Shown: one piece after another, positions 1 through 7,252 of the stretch
Layout: the number at the start of each line of letters is the position of its first letter
How positions within the stretch are numbered: the stretch's first letter is position 1
NCBI RefSeq assembly: GCF_014636495.1
Contig: NZ_BMEM01000001.1
Location: forward strand, 1,256,471-1,320,470
Length of the DNA: 64,000 nucleotides
Source: Ornithinimicrobium tianjinense
Lineage (GTDB): Bacteria; Actinomycetota; Actinomycetes; Actinomycetales; Dermatophilaceae
Direction: 5' to 3'
Notes under the pieces: generated by a model
Told to the model about the DNA's origin: nothing
What the model saw: the letters and a program-made list of their open reading frames with translations, nothing else
The model's database searches: none
Position numbers and translations under genes: made by a program

Positions 1-992
1 GTGTGCGGGTGCTCGTCGATCGCCTCGGCCGTCGCGGTGGGCTCCGGCTCGAGCGTGGGGCGCGGGTCGAGGTGGACGCCGGCGATCATGCAGCGGACCG
101 ATCCTCCGGCGAGCTCGATGGTCGGGATGTCCACGGAGATGATCTCGCACGAGCGCTCGATCGCCTCGACCTGCTCGGGGCGCAGGCTGCGGTGAGCCCG
201 GCCCGACATCGCCATGACGTGACGCTTGCGGCCGTCCGGGGTGCGTCCGCACAGCTCCACGGCGTTGCCCGCGAACTCCCGCACCTGGGCCTCGGTCAGC
301 TCGACGACCGTCCGACCGTTGACCGACAGGCGCTCGCGGACCTCCTCGCGGCGCTGCTCGTCCCGAATCATCTCCAGGGCGATGAGCGCGACGTCGGTGC
401 CGATGCAGGCGATGACGTTGGTGTGGTAGACCGGCACGCCGTCGGAGTCGAGCGCCTCGAAGGCCATCGGCTCGTAGGCGAAGTCCGTGCAGAACCGCTC
501 CAGCACGTGGGTGTCCGCGCGGTGGCTGACGGCGGTGTAGGCGACCCGCGAGACGTGATCGAGGACCATCGCCCCGGTGCCCTCGAGGAAGATGCCGTCG
601 GGCTCCAGACCGGAGTAGTCGACGATCGTCTGCACGCGGTAGGAGGACTTCAGCATCTCCAGGACGTCGGCGCGCCGCTCGTGGCGTCGGTTGGAGGCAT
701 ACATGGGGTAGACCGCGACGTAGCCACCGGCGTGGGTGGACAGCCAGTTGTTGGGGAAGACGCTGTCAGGGCGTGTGTGGTCCTCGTCCTCGAAGACGTG
801 CACGGTGACACCCGCGTCCCGCAACGCCTGGGCCACGGCGTCCATCTCGGCGAGCGCCTGCGCGGAGGTGACCGCGTTCGACTGCCCCTCGGGGGCGTCG
901 TTCTGGAAGGCGTTGTCGGCGGCGGTGGCCGGGTTGGGGACGAAGCTCTTGGCTCGGACGAGGATGACGCGGGAGGGGGCCTGGGCACTCAC
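1..992 (-). CDS. ctlX: CtlX-type citrulline/arginine hydrolase (amidinotransferase fold), 3' end outside window
   Basis: Reading the minus strand from the GTG at 992 gives an open frame of 330 codons that runs off the window edge. It begins SAQAPSRVILVRAKSFVPNP and carries FPNNWLSTH, DGIFLEGTGAMVLDH and VYHTNVIACIG, motifs of the CtlX branch of the arginine deiminase/amidinotransferase superfamily, which hydrolyses citrulline- or arginine-like guanidino/ureido substrates. The catalytic Cys expected near the C terminus is probably the one in GSVRCMIAGVHL. There is no Shine-Dalgarno. A TAGATT hexamer (999-1004) ends six bases before the GTG, so the message is probably leaderless, and its TAG is also the stop codon of the upstream phosphoesterase. 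Family assignment is good; the exact substrate is not shown. Confidence 0.85.
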   Translation of the reverse strand, partial: MSAQAPSRVILVRAKSFVPNPATAADNAFQNDAPEGQSNAVTSAQALAEMDAVAQALRDAGVTVHVFEDEDHTRPDSVFPNNWLSTHAGGYVAVYPMYASNRRHERRADVLEMLKSSYRVQTIVDYSGLEPDGIFLEGTGAMVLDHVSRVAYTAVSHRADTHVLERFCTDFAYEPMAFEALDSDGVPVYHTNVIACIGTDVALIALEMIRDEQRREEVRERLSVNGRTVVELTEAQVREFAGNAVELCGRTPDGRKRHVMAMSGRAHRSLRPEQVEAIERSCEIISVDIPTIELAGGSVRCMIAGVHLDPRPTLEPEPTATAEAIDEHPH

Positions 993-1001
993 GGAGGGAA
1001 T

Positions 1002-1769
1002 CTAAGGCATCCGGGCCTCAAGTCCCGCACCGCGCCCCGCACGCTCGCGCGGACGCAGGTCGTACACGGCATACGGCGCCCGGAGCACGGGCTGCGCGAC
1101 GTTGCGGACGTGGATGCCGCGGCCGGTCGTGCCCTTCTCGGTGCCCGCGTGCGCGTGGCCGTGCACCGCCAGGTCGGCGTCCGCCTCGTCGACCGCCTCG
1201 CCGAGCAGGTAGTTGCCCAGGAAGGGCCAGATCTCGGTGGGCTCGCCCACCAGCGTGTCGTCGACCGGGGCGTAGTGGGTCAGGGCCACGGTCACGTCTG
1301 GGTCGCCCGACGCGCACTCGGCGAGGGCCTGCGCCAGCAGCTCGGCGCTGTGCCGGCCCGTGCGGGTGAAGTCCTTCATCTCCCGCTCGCCGAAGTCGCT
1401 GGCGCAGCGGCCCGCGAAGCCGAGCCCGAAACCCTTGGCGCCCGCGACCCCGAGCCGACCGCCCGGGAGGTCGAGGACCACCCCGCGGCCCTCGAGCACC
1501 CGGACGCCGGCGTCGGCCAGGATCGTGGTCACCTCCTCGGGTCGGTCGCTGTGGTGGTCGTGGTTGCCGAGGACGGCGACGACGGGCACGGGCAGGTCGC
1601 GGTACTCGTCGGCGACCACCCGGGCCTCCTCCGCGGTGCCGTGCCGCGTGAGGTCTCCGGCCAGGAGCAGGACCTCGGCGTGCCGACCGATGTCGTGCAG
1701 ACCCGCGCGGTGCCGGCCGGCGAGGTCGGGCCCGAGGTGGACGTCGCCGACGGCTGCGACCCGGATCAC
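1002..1769 (-). CDS. Calcineurin-like metallophosphoesterase
   Basis: A 255-residue protein starting at GTG 1769. The metallophosphoesterase signature is complete: GDVHLG near the N terminus, LLLAGDLT, VLGNHDHH and, near the C terminus, VHGHAHAG, which together supply the Asp/His/Asn ligands of a two-metal centre. The family hydrolyses phosphomono- or diesters; no substrate can be named. The start is fixed by a GTGA overlap (1766-1769) with the BON gene stop. Longer upstream extensions in this frame run through the neighbouring gene and lack homology-like content. It is the third member of a tightly coupled minus-strand group with the nucleotidyltransferase and BON genes. Cytoplasmic: no signal peptide is visible. 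Confidence 0.85.
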   Translation of the reverse strand: MIRVAAVGDVHLGPDLAGRHRAGLHDIGRHAEVLLLAGDLTRHGTAEEARVVADEYRDLPVPVVAVLGNHDHHSDRPEEVTTILADAGVRVLEGRGVVLDLPGGRLGVAGAKGFGLGFAGRCASDFGEREMKDFTRTGRHSAELLAQALAECASGDPDVTVALTHYAPVDDTLVGEPTEIWPFLGNYLLGEAVDEADADLAVHGHAHAGTEKGTTGRGIHVRNVAQPVLRAPYAVYDLRPRERAGRGAGLEARMP

Positions 1770-2020
1770 CGCAGCTCCTCCGGTGCGCGCGGCGGACCGT
1801 CGAGGGTGTCCTCGGCGCAGGTCAGCTCGTCGACGATCTCGGTGCCGGGCAGGAGCTCGCGGACCCGTTCGAGGACCGCGACCCGGCTGGCCTCGCTCGC
1901 CACCTGCCCGTGGACCGCGACCCTGTCGCCGCGCTCGCTGACGTGGACCCCCAGCTCGGCGGTCGCGTCCTCGTCGGCCAGGCGCCGCTCGACGTCGCGC
2001 AGCGTCGGTCTCGTGGTCAT
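1766..2020 (-). CDS. Small BON-domain protein
   Basis: An 84-residue protein (MTTRPTLRDVERRLADEDAT at the start) whose whole length resembles one BON domain: an N-terminal helix, then GVHVSERGDRVAVHGQVAS and a second helix SRVAVLERVRELLPG. BON domains bind phospholipid or other hydrophobic ligands, often in periplasmic or envelope proteins, but this one has no signal peptide and is probably cytoplasmic. It overlaps the stop of the upstream nucleotidyltransferase by ATGA (2017-2020) and the start of the phosphoesterase by GTGA, so the three are probably co-translated. Specific role unknown. Confidence 0.75.
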   Translation of the reverse strand: MTTRPTLRDVERRLADEDATAELGVHVSERGDRVAVHGQVASEASRVAVLERVRELLPGTEIVDELTCAEDTLDGPPRAPEELR

Positions 2021-2619
2021 GGTCGCTCCTCCCGTGCGTCGGTCCGGGTCGGTATGTCGTGCCCGCTCGCGGGGAGCAGGGACAGGTCGCGGGCCAGGCC
2101 CAGTGTGGCGCGTGCGAACGGGCTCTGCGAGGCGGCCTGCTCCACCACCGCCACGTCGAGCTGCTCCCGGAGGCTGCGGATGACCGCAAGGATGGGCGAG
2201 AGGTCGCAGTAGTGCTCCGTCATGGCCATGAGCTTGGAGATCACGAGGTCGGTCGCCGCCATCACCGGCATCCGGACCGAGTCCACCGTCATCTCCTCGG
2301 CCCTGCCCAGGAGCGGCTCGTCGACCGGGCCGCTCGCCAGCCGGTAGATCACGTCCACGATCTCGCCCTCGTGCCGCACCTTGAAGAGCCAGTCCTCCGG
2401 CGGGTCCAGGACCTCCAGCCCCCGGCCGTGCAGCGCCGTGCGCGCGCGGTGGGCGTCCTCCTCGAGGATCACCACGTCGGCGTCGTGCCGGCTGTCGGCG
2501 CCTCCCCGCGCGTACACGGCATACCCTCCCGCGAGCGCGAACGGGACGGACTCCTCCTTGAGGACGACCGCGACGGTCTTGAGCGCGTCGAGGATGGGTT
2601 GGACCTGCCCTGATGCCAT
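2017..2619 (-). CDS. Nucleotidyltransferase-fold protein (AbiEii/MNT-like)
   Basis: A 200-residue protein. The ATG at 2619 is preferred because GAGGGG lies just upstream; an extension to 2685 would run into the terminator hairpin. The core resembles the DUF1814/minimal nucleotidyltransferase fold: FALAGGYAVYARGG followed by HDADVVI (the paired metal-binding acidic residues) and a third acidic site in EIVDVIY. Such proteins transfer a nucleotide to protein, RNA or small-molecule targets and are sometimes antitoxins or toxins; no partner toxin is next to it. The first Tyr in GYAVYA is TAT and the second TAC, part of the GGTATGNCGTG pattern described under findings. First gene of the coupled nucleotidyltransferase-BON-phosphoesterase group. 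Confidence 0.7.
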   Translation of the reverse strand: MASGQVQPILDALKTVAVVLKEESVPFALAGGYAVYARGGADSRHDADVVILEEDAHRARTALHGRGLEVLDPPEDWLFKVRHEGEIVDVIYRLASGPVDEPLLGRAEEMTVDSVRMPVMAATDLVISKLMAMTEHYCDLSPILAVIRSLREQLDVAVVEQAASQSPFARATLGLARDLSLLPASGHDIPTRTDAREERP

Positions 2620-2664
2620 CCCCTCATGGTGCGCCGGTCGGCCCCGGAGCGCTCGCCGAACGCG

Positions 2665-2699
2665 CCGGGGCCGGGCACGAGACACGTGCCCGGCCCCGG
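2665..2699 (-). terminator. Intrinsic-type hairpin after the SpaA-like gene
   Basis: A perfect 14-base inverted repeat, CCGGGGCCGGGCAC (2665-2678) and its complement (2686-2699), with a 7-base loop. It lies 15 bases beyond the stop of the minus-strand secreted-protein gene and before the nucleotidyltransferase. There is no T-tract, as is common in high-GC actinobacteria. Confidence 0.65.
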
Positions 2700-2713
2700 C
2701 CGTGGGTCAGCCG

Positions 2714-4711
2714 TCAGGGATCGACGGTGATGGTGCAGACCAGGGTCGCCGTCGGAGCGGTCGGCTCGAGGTCCTCGATGGTCAGCGACACGTCGCCGGG
2801 GGCGTTCGTCACGTCCGAGTCGACCGCGTCGCCGTTGCCGTCCACGCAGACGATCGTGGAGGCGGTGCCGTCGTCGACCAGGCTGTCGACCGACACCGTG
2901 ACGTCCGTGAGCGGGGTGTTCATGAAGCTCACGTCTGCGGCGGCCTCGTCACCGCAGGCCGCCTCGGCAGACACCGCGACGTCCTTGGACGCGTCGGCGG
3001 AGACGTAGTTGTCGGGCACGGTCTCGGTGACGGTGTAGGTGCCGTACAGCAGCCCGCCGACGCAGGCCTGCCCGGAGGCGTCCGTCACCACGGTGTCGAT
3101 GACGTTGTCGGCGGCATCGGTCACGGTGAAGGTGACGTCTGCGTGCGGTCCCTCGCCACCCTCGGCCGCTGCGTGCTTGCGCAGCTTGGTGATGTCGATC
3201 GCGCCGCGCTCACGCTCGTTGACGAAGGTGCAGGTGACGTCGTCGCCCGCGCCCAGGTTGATCGCAGCCGTCGGGTCGTCGCCGTTGTCGCACGAGGCCG
3301 ACACGAGGTTCCAGCCGGTCGGCACGGTCTCGTCGACGGTGTAGGTCCCCGTCGCGATGCCGGTGTAGGTGGTCTCGTCCGCACCTGCCGCGCCGGTGCC
3401 CGTGGGCGTCAGCGTGAAGGTGCCGGGGTCAAGGCCGCCGGCGCTGGTGAAGTCGAAGTCGTCCGTCCCTGGGTCGTCGTTCACCTGCTTGACGATGGTC
3501 AGGTCGGCCAGCGCCTGGTTGTGGTAGGTGCACTTCAGGAAGTCGTTGGAGTCCTGGATGTCGAAGGTCACCGTCCTGGTGGTGAGGTCAACCGTGTAGC
3601 TGACGTCACCGGTGCTGGCGGAGCAGTCGAGGTTGGTGAACTCCCAGCCAGCCGGCAGCTCGTCCTCGGTCACGGTGTAGCCCGTGCCGAAGAGGACGCC
3701 CTCGAAGCTCTCGGTGTCGCCGTCGGCGAGGTCGAAGGTGTTGCCGGTGGCCGGATCGGTGCCGAAAGCCTTCGTGTAGTCGAAGAGCTGCGTCGAGCCG
3801 TCCGGCGTCGTTTGCTTGGTGATCTCCACCTGGCCGCAGTTGGTCAGGGTCAGCGGGATGGGTGCGACGAAGTCCTTCAGCTGGGAGGTGAAGGAGTCGG
3901 ACGAGCGGCTCTTGAGCATCGCCGACCCGAAGGACTCGCACTTGGTGTCGTCGAAGATCAGGTTGAGGTCGACCGAGGCCTCGCCGAAGGTGCGCGCGCT
4001 CTGGTCCTGCGTGAGCGTGTCCATCTTGGTGATGGGCGAGGAGTTGATGGTGCCGGACGCCTGGGCGGAGCCGTCGATGTCCGTCGCAGGTCCCCAGGCA
4101 GTGCCGCTCCACTCGCGCAGCGTCATGTTGGCCTGCGCGCCGCCCTGGTCGATCGAGTACTCGATGAGCAGGTCACCGGCGGTGCGCACCTTGTTGGGGC
4201 CGCTTGGACAGTTGGCCTCGGACTGGTTGAACTCGAAGTCCATCAGCGTGGTGCCGGTGGGCTCGGTCACGCGGACCCAGTAGAGGTGGAGGTAGCCGGG
4301 GCTCCCCTCCTCCTCCCACGCGCCGAACTGGATGAGGTCGCTCTTGTTCGGCGGGATGCTGTCGGTCGTGGCGGCCGGACAGGCGGTGTCCTCCTTGACG
4401 CCACCGGCGTAGGAGTCGTCGCCGGTGCCGTTGATCTTGTCGAGGTTGAGCGTCTGTTCGACGTTCATCCAGTCGAAGTCCATGATCGCGGGCGAGTCGA
4501 GGGTCAGGTTGGCGTCGGTGTCGATCTCGAAGAGGCTGGGATCCTGCAGTCCGGCGCCGTCCAGCGAGGCCTGGTAGTGGCTCGCGAAGGCCATCGGGCC
4601 CCACGCGGACATCGCCACGACCGCGCCGGTCGCGGCAGCAGCGAACAGCCGCCGGGTGCGTGTCGCCCGACGCGCGTCCCGGCGCGTGGGCATGGTTGGG
4701 CTGGGAGACAT
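2714..4711 (-). CDS. Secreted multi-domain protein with SpaA/prealbumin-like repeats
   Basis: 665 residues, ATG at 4711 with GGAG about six bases upstream. The N terminus has a twin-basic region (RRDARRATRTRR), a hydrophobic stretch and a likely cleavage after about residue 43 (AFA/SHYQ). After a unique region of about 250 residues come at least three repeats beginning VEITKQTTPDG, LTIVKQVNDDPG and IDITKLRKHAA, each with a YTVTE- or YTVDE-type end, the hallmark of SpaA-like prealbumin/Cna-B folds found in surface adhesins and pilins. The chain ends VCTITVDP, without LPxTG, a membrane anchor or a charged tail, so it is probably released or non-covalently held. It stands alone, flanked by a terminator. 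Function beyond surface/secreted structural protein is not shown. Confidence 0.75.
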   Translation of the reverse strand: MSPSPTMPTRRDARRATRTRRLFAAAATGAVVAMSAWGPMAFASHYQASLDGAGLQDPSLFEIDTDANLTLDSPAIMDFDWMNVEQTLNLDKINGTGDDSYAGGVKEDTACPAATTDSIPPNKSDLIQFGAWEEEGSPGYLHLYWVRVTEPTGTTLMDFEFNQSEANCPSGPNKVRTAGDLLIEYSIDQGGAQANMTLREWSGTAWGPATDIDGSAQASGTINSSPITKMDTLTQDQSARTFGEASVDLNLIFDDTKCESFGSAMLKSRSSDSFTSQLKDFVAPIPLTLTNCGQVEITKQTTPDGSTQLFDYTKAFGTDPATGNTFDLADGDTESFEGVLFGTGYTVTEDELPAGWEFTNLDCSASTGDVSYTVDLTTRTVTFDIQDSNDFLKCTYHNQALADLTIVKQVNDDPGTDDFDFTSAGGLDPGTFTLTPTGTGAAGADETTYTGIATGTYTVDETVPTGWNLVSASCDNGDDPTAAINLGAGDDVTCTFVNERERGAIDITKLRKHAAAEGGEGPHADVTFTVTDAADNVIDTVVTDASGQACVGGLLYGTYTVTETVPDNYVSADASKDVAVSAEAACGDEAAADVSFMNTPLTDVTVSVDSLVDDGTASTIVCVDGNGDAVDSDVTNAPGDVSLTIEDLEPTAPTATLVCTITVDP

Positions 4712-4913
4712 GGTGCTCCTGTCAGAACAGGTGAGGAACTGGGGGGCACGTCGCGAGCGGCACGACGCACGAAGAGCGGCCCTGTCACGGAGTCAGGCCG
4801 CTGGTCCCGCCCGCCGGACCCCGACGACGGACGTGGTGGCTTGCCACCCACGCGCCAGTCTGCTCCGGCCCCCGCGGGGACGGGTATGGGTACTTTTGCC
4901 TATTGCGCGCGGA

Positions 4914-6728
4914 CTAGTGGTGCATGGGCGCGAGCGGTATGGCGCGCACCTCGCCGTCGAGGGCGAGCACCAGGAGGTCGCCCGGGGGTCCCTGCGACGC
5001 CGCGAGAACGATGTCGCCCACGACGTCCTGCGGAGCCATGGGCGAGGTGGTGGGCGACGTGCTGCGGCCGGCGGGCCGCCGTAGCTGGACCAGGGCCCCG
5101 GTCCGCCTGGCCAGCTCGTCGACCGCCTCGATCGGCAGGTCCGCCACGACCTGGAGCGTGCGACGCTCCGCGGTCAGCGGGCGCGCCTCCCGGGCGGGCA
5201 GCACCTCGGCGGCGGTCTGCCGGTCCGACCTGAACACCGTCCCGTGGTAGGCCGACAGCAGCGACGTCGTCACCAGGATGCCGAGGGTGAAGCGGATGCG
5301 CCGCATGGTCTCCAGGCCGAACGTGCCCTCGAGCAGGTCCTGCAGAAGCAGGTAGGCCAGCGTGATCAGGGCCACGACGGCGGCCACGCCCATGACCCCG
5401 AAGAGGATCAGCAGGTAGGTCCGGCGGGTGACCGAGCGCAGCTCGCCCTCGGGGTCGACCCGTCGGGCGCGCTGCCCGAGGCGCCAGTGCCACAGCCAGA
5501 CAGGCGTGCCGACCACCAGGAGGACGAGCGCGGCGAGCAGGGCGTTGAGAGCCCCGCCGCCGACGACCAGGTCCCCGCCGGCAGCGATGGCCTCGACCAG
5601 CGTCACCAGCACCATCACGAGGCCGCCCGCCGCCGCGAGGAGACCGACCGCGGCCATGAGGTACTCGTAGACGCGCCTGACCTCGGACCGCTCGCCGGCC
5701 CAGCCAGCCCCCAGGACCGCCTGGTGGTACCACCACACCAGGAGCCCGGCGACGACAGCGCCGATCTGCGCGGGAGCAGAGGCGAAGTGCTCCCCGCCGG
5801 AGCTGGCCCCGGGATCGCCGACGAACCAGACGAGCACGTCATACAGCAGGATGCTCAGGGCGCTCAGGGCGGTGACGAGGCCACCTCCGACACCCGCGAG
5901 GAGGACCAGGGCCAGCCAGCCCGTGGTGCGAGGGCCCCGGACAAGGTCGAGCAGCCAGTGGACGGTCCACGCTGCGGCACCCACGGCCAGCACCGCGGCC
6001 GCGCGCAGGAGGGAGGTCGTGCCCCCGCCCACGATCGGCTCCCCGTCGAGCCCCGTGAGCAGGCGCACGGTCGCGGCCACGAGGGAGGCCAGGCCGGACG
6101 CGGCCGTCGCCAGACCGACGAGGGCCGACAGGAGGTCCCGCGCCAGGAGGTGGCCCCGCGGCGTGCCGCGCCGACCCCACCACAGGTGACCTGCCCAGAC
6201 GAGGGTCCACACGGTCGCCAGCGCCGCCGAGGTGCCGCGGTAGTCCTCGGCGCCTGCGAGCATCCAGAGGGTGCGGGTCCAGCCCACCATGGCCGTCACG
6301 AGGGAGATCAGGCCTGCGAGCGTGAGGTAGGCCGCCCAGCCGAGCGAGCTCAGCTCTCGCGGGTCCGCCACCGCGCGGCGATGCGTCCAGCGCGCGAGCA
6401 CGAGCCAGATCGGCGTGGCGATGATCGTCAGCGCGAGCTGCAGGGCGAGCGTGCTGTCGTCGACGACCAGGGTCGGTGCGTCGTCGAGCCGGTCGAGGCC
6501 ACGACCGAGGAGGCCGGTGACGCCGGCGGCCGCCGCCACGAGCAGCCCGAGGAGAAGGAGGTACTGGAAGAACCGCCGGACCGACTGTCCCGCCCCACCC
6601 GGCGCGGCGTGCTCCACGCCACCCTCCCCGCTGCGCCGTCGCCACAGGAGCACACCGCCGACGACCAGCCCGGCCACGAGGGCGAGGGGCACCAGCGCGC
6701 TCACGACGGACAGCACGTCCCAGATCAT
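4914..6728 (-). CDS. Polytopic membrane protein with repeated DUF5671-like units
   Basis: 604 residues starting MIWDVLSVVSALVPLALVAG. Hydrophobic segments fill most of the sequence, grouped into repeats that open with an aromatic/basic motif, for example VRRFFQYLLLLGLLVAAAAG, VRRVYEYLMAAVGLLAAAGG and VTRRTYLLILFGVMGVAAVV. This layout matches DUF5671 membrane domains and suggests internal duplication. The last 90 residues are polar and cytoplasmic-looking (VLPAREARPLTAERRTLQ and onward). The start ATG overlaps the stop of the upstream small gene by four bases, so the pair is an operon. Function unknown; no catalytic motif was seen. Confidence 0.7.
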   Translation of the reverse strand: MIWDVLSVVSALVPLALVAGLVVGGVLLWRRRSGEGGVEHAAPGGAGQSVRRFFQYLLLLGLLVAAAAGVTGLLGRGLDRLDDAPTLVVDDSTLALQLALTIIATPIWLVLARWTHRRAVADPRELSSLGWAAYLTLAGLISLVTAMVGWTRTLWMLAGAEDYRGTSAALATVWTLVWAGHLWWGRRGTPRGHLLARDLLSALVGLATAASGLASLVAATVRLLTGLDGEPIVGGGTTSLLRAAAVLAVGAAAWTVHWLLDLVRGPRTTGWLALVLLAGVGGGLVTALSALSILLYDVLVWFVGDPGASSGGEHFASAPAQIGAVVAGLLVWWYHQAVLGAGWAGERSEVRRVYEYLMAAVGLLAAAGGLVMVLVTLVEAIAAGGDLVVGGGALNALLAALVLLVVGTPVWLWHWRLGQRARRVDPEGELRSVTRRTYLLILFGVMGVAAVVALITLAYLLLQDLLEGTFGLETMRRIRFTLGILVTTSLLSAYHGTVFRSDRQTAAEVLPAREARPLTAERRTLQVVADLPIEAVDELARRTGALVQLRRPAGRSTSPTTSPMAPQDVVGDIVLAASQGPPGDLLVLALDGEVRAIPLAPMHH

Positions 6729-7171
6729 GGGTGGGGCTCCTTACCGCAGCCGTACACGGGCCAGGGATCCCCGGTGATCACCCAGCCGTCAGGGGAGCGG
6801 ACCAGCCGGAAGGTCTCATCCTGGGTGAACTCGTCGCCGAGCGGGCTCCCGGACGGGTGGACCAGCCCGACGCGGACGGTCGCCCGGTCGCCGTCCACGC
6901 TGGTGTCCCGCAGCACGACCCGGGCCGCCTGGTCCACGAAGGCGAGGTCAAGGTCCTCCACCGTGCACGACCCGTCGGGGTCGAGCAGCTCTGCGGCGCC
7001 TTCCAGGTCGTCGTCGTAGATCAGGGTGACGTAGTCCTGGACGGTGGCCTCGGGGGAGCCGGCGGGCAGCTCGGGGCGTTCACGCGTCGCGGAGATCACC
7101 CCCGCGACGACCGCCAGCAGCACGAGGACCCCCACCACCACAGCGAGCACCTTCCCGGCCCGACCGCTCAT
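6725..7171 (-). CDS. Small anchored extracytoplasmic protein (DUF4878/Rv0361-like)
   Basis: 148 residues with one N-terminal membrane segment (KVLAVVVGVLVLLAVVAGVI) followed by an exported domain starting at SPEATVQDYVTLIYDDDLEG. An ATVQDYV-type helix, a Cys in the middle (DPDGSCTVEDL) and a C-terminal DGWVITGDP strand pattern fit the NTF2-like DUF4878/Rv0361 family of lipoprotein-like actinobacterial proteins. It is the first gene of a two-gene unit with the DUF5671-like membrane protein, joined by an ATGA overlap. A Crp/GlxR-like palindrome lies about 45 bases upstream. Function unknown. Confidence 0.65.
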   Translation of the reverse strand: MSGRAGKVLAVVVGVLVLLAVVAGVISATRERPELPAGSPEATVQDYVTLIYDDDLEGAAELLDPDGSCTVEDLDLAFVDQAARVVLRDTSVDGDRATVRVGLVHPSGSPLGDEFTQDETFRLVRSPDGWVITGDPWPVYGCGKEPHP

Positions 7172-7215
7172 GCCTCATCGTCCTCCCTGACGGACCCCTC
7201 CACGGGGAACGTGCA

Positions 7216-7231
7216 CGTGATCTACGTCACA
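7216..7231 (-). promoter_or_regulatory. Crp/GlxR-type operator upstream of the 6725-7171 gene
   Basis: Read on the minus strand the 16 bases are TGTGACGTAGATCACG, matching the actinobacterial Crp/GlxR consensus TGTGANNTANNTCACA at all but the last position. It sits 45 bases upstream of the ATG at 7171, next to a TACAGT hexamer (about 7232-7237), so the bound protein could act on the two-gene membrane unit. Binding is inferred from the consensus. Confidence 0.6.
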
Positions 7232-7252
7232 CTGTAGTGGGATGCCGGGTGC

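Noticed and set aside
3-2183. Plus-strand ORF of 726 codons antisense to four minus-strand genes
   Set aside because: A by-product of high GC: antisense frames of GC-rich third positions stay open. It contradicts clear domains (metallophosphoesterase, BON, CtlX) on the other strand.
2714-4711. Reading the SpaA-like protein as a sortase-anchored pilin
   Set aside because: No LPxTG or C-terminal membrane anchor and no sortase gene nearby.
2381-5233. Plus-strand ORF of 950 codons
   Set aside because: Antisense to the secreted SpaA-like protein, which has a signal peptide, ribosome site and terminator.
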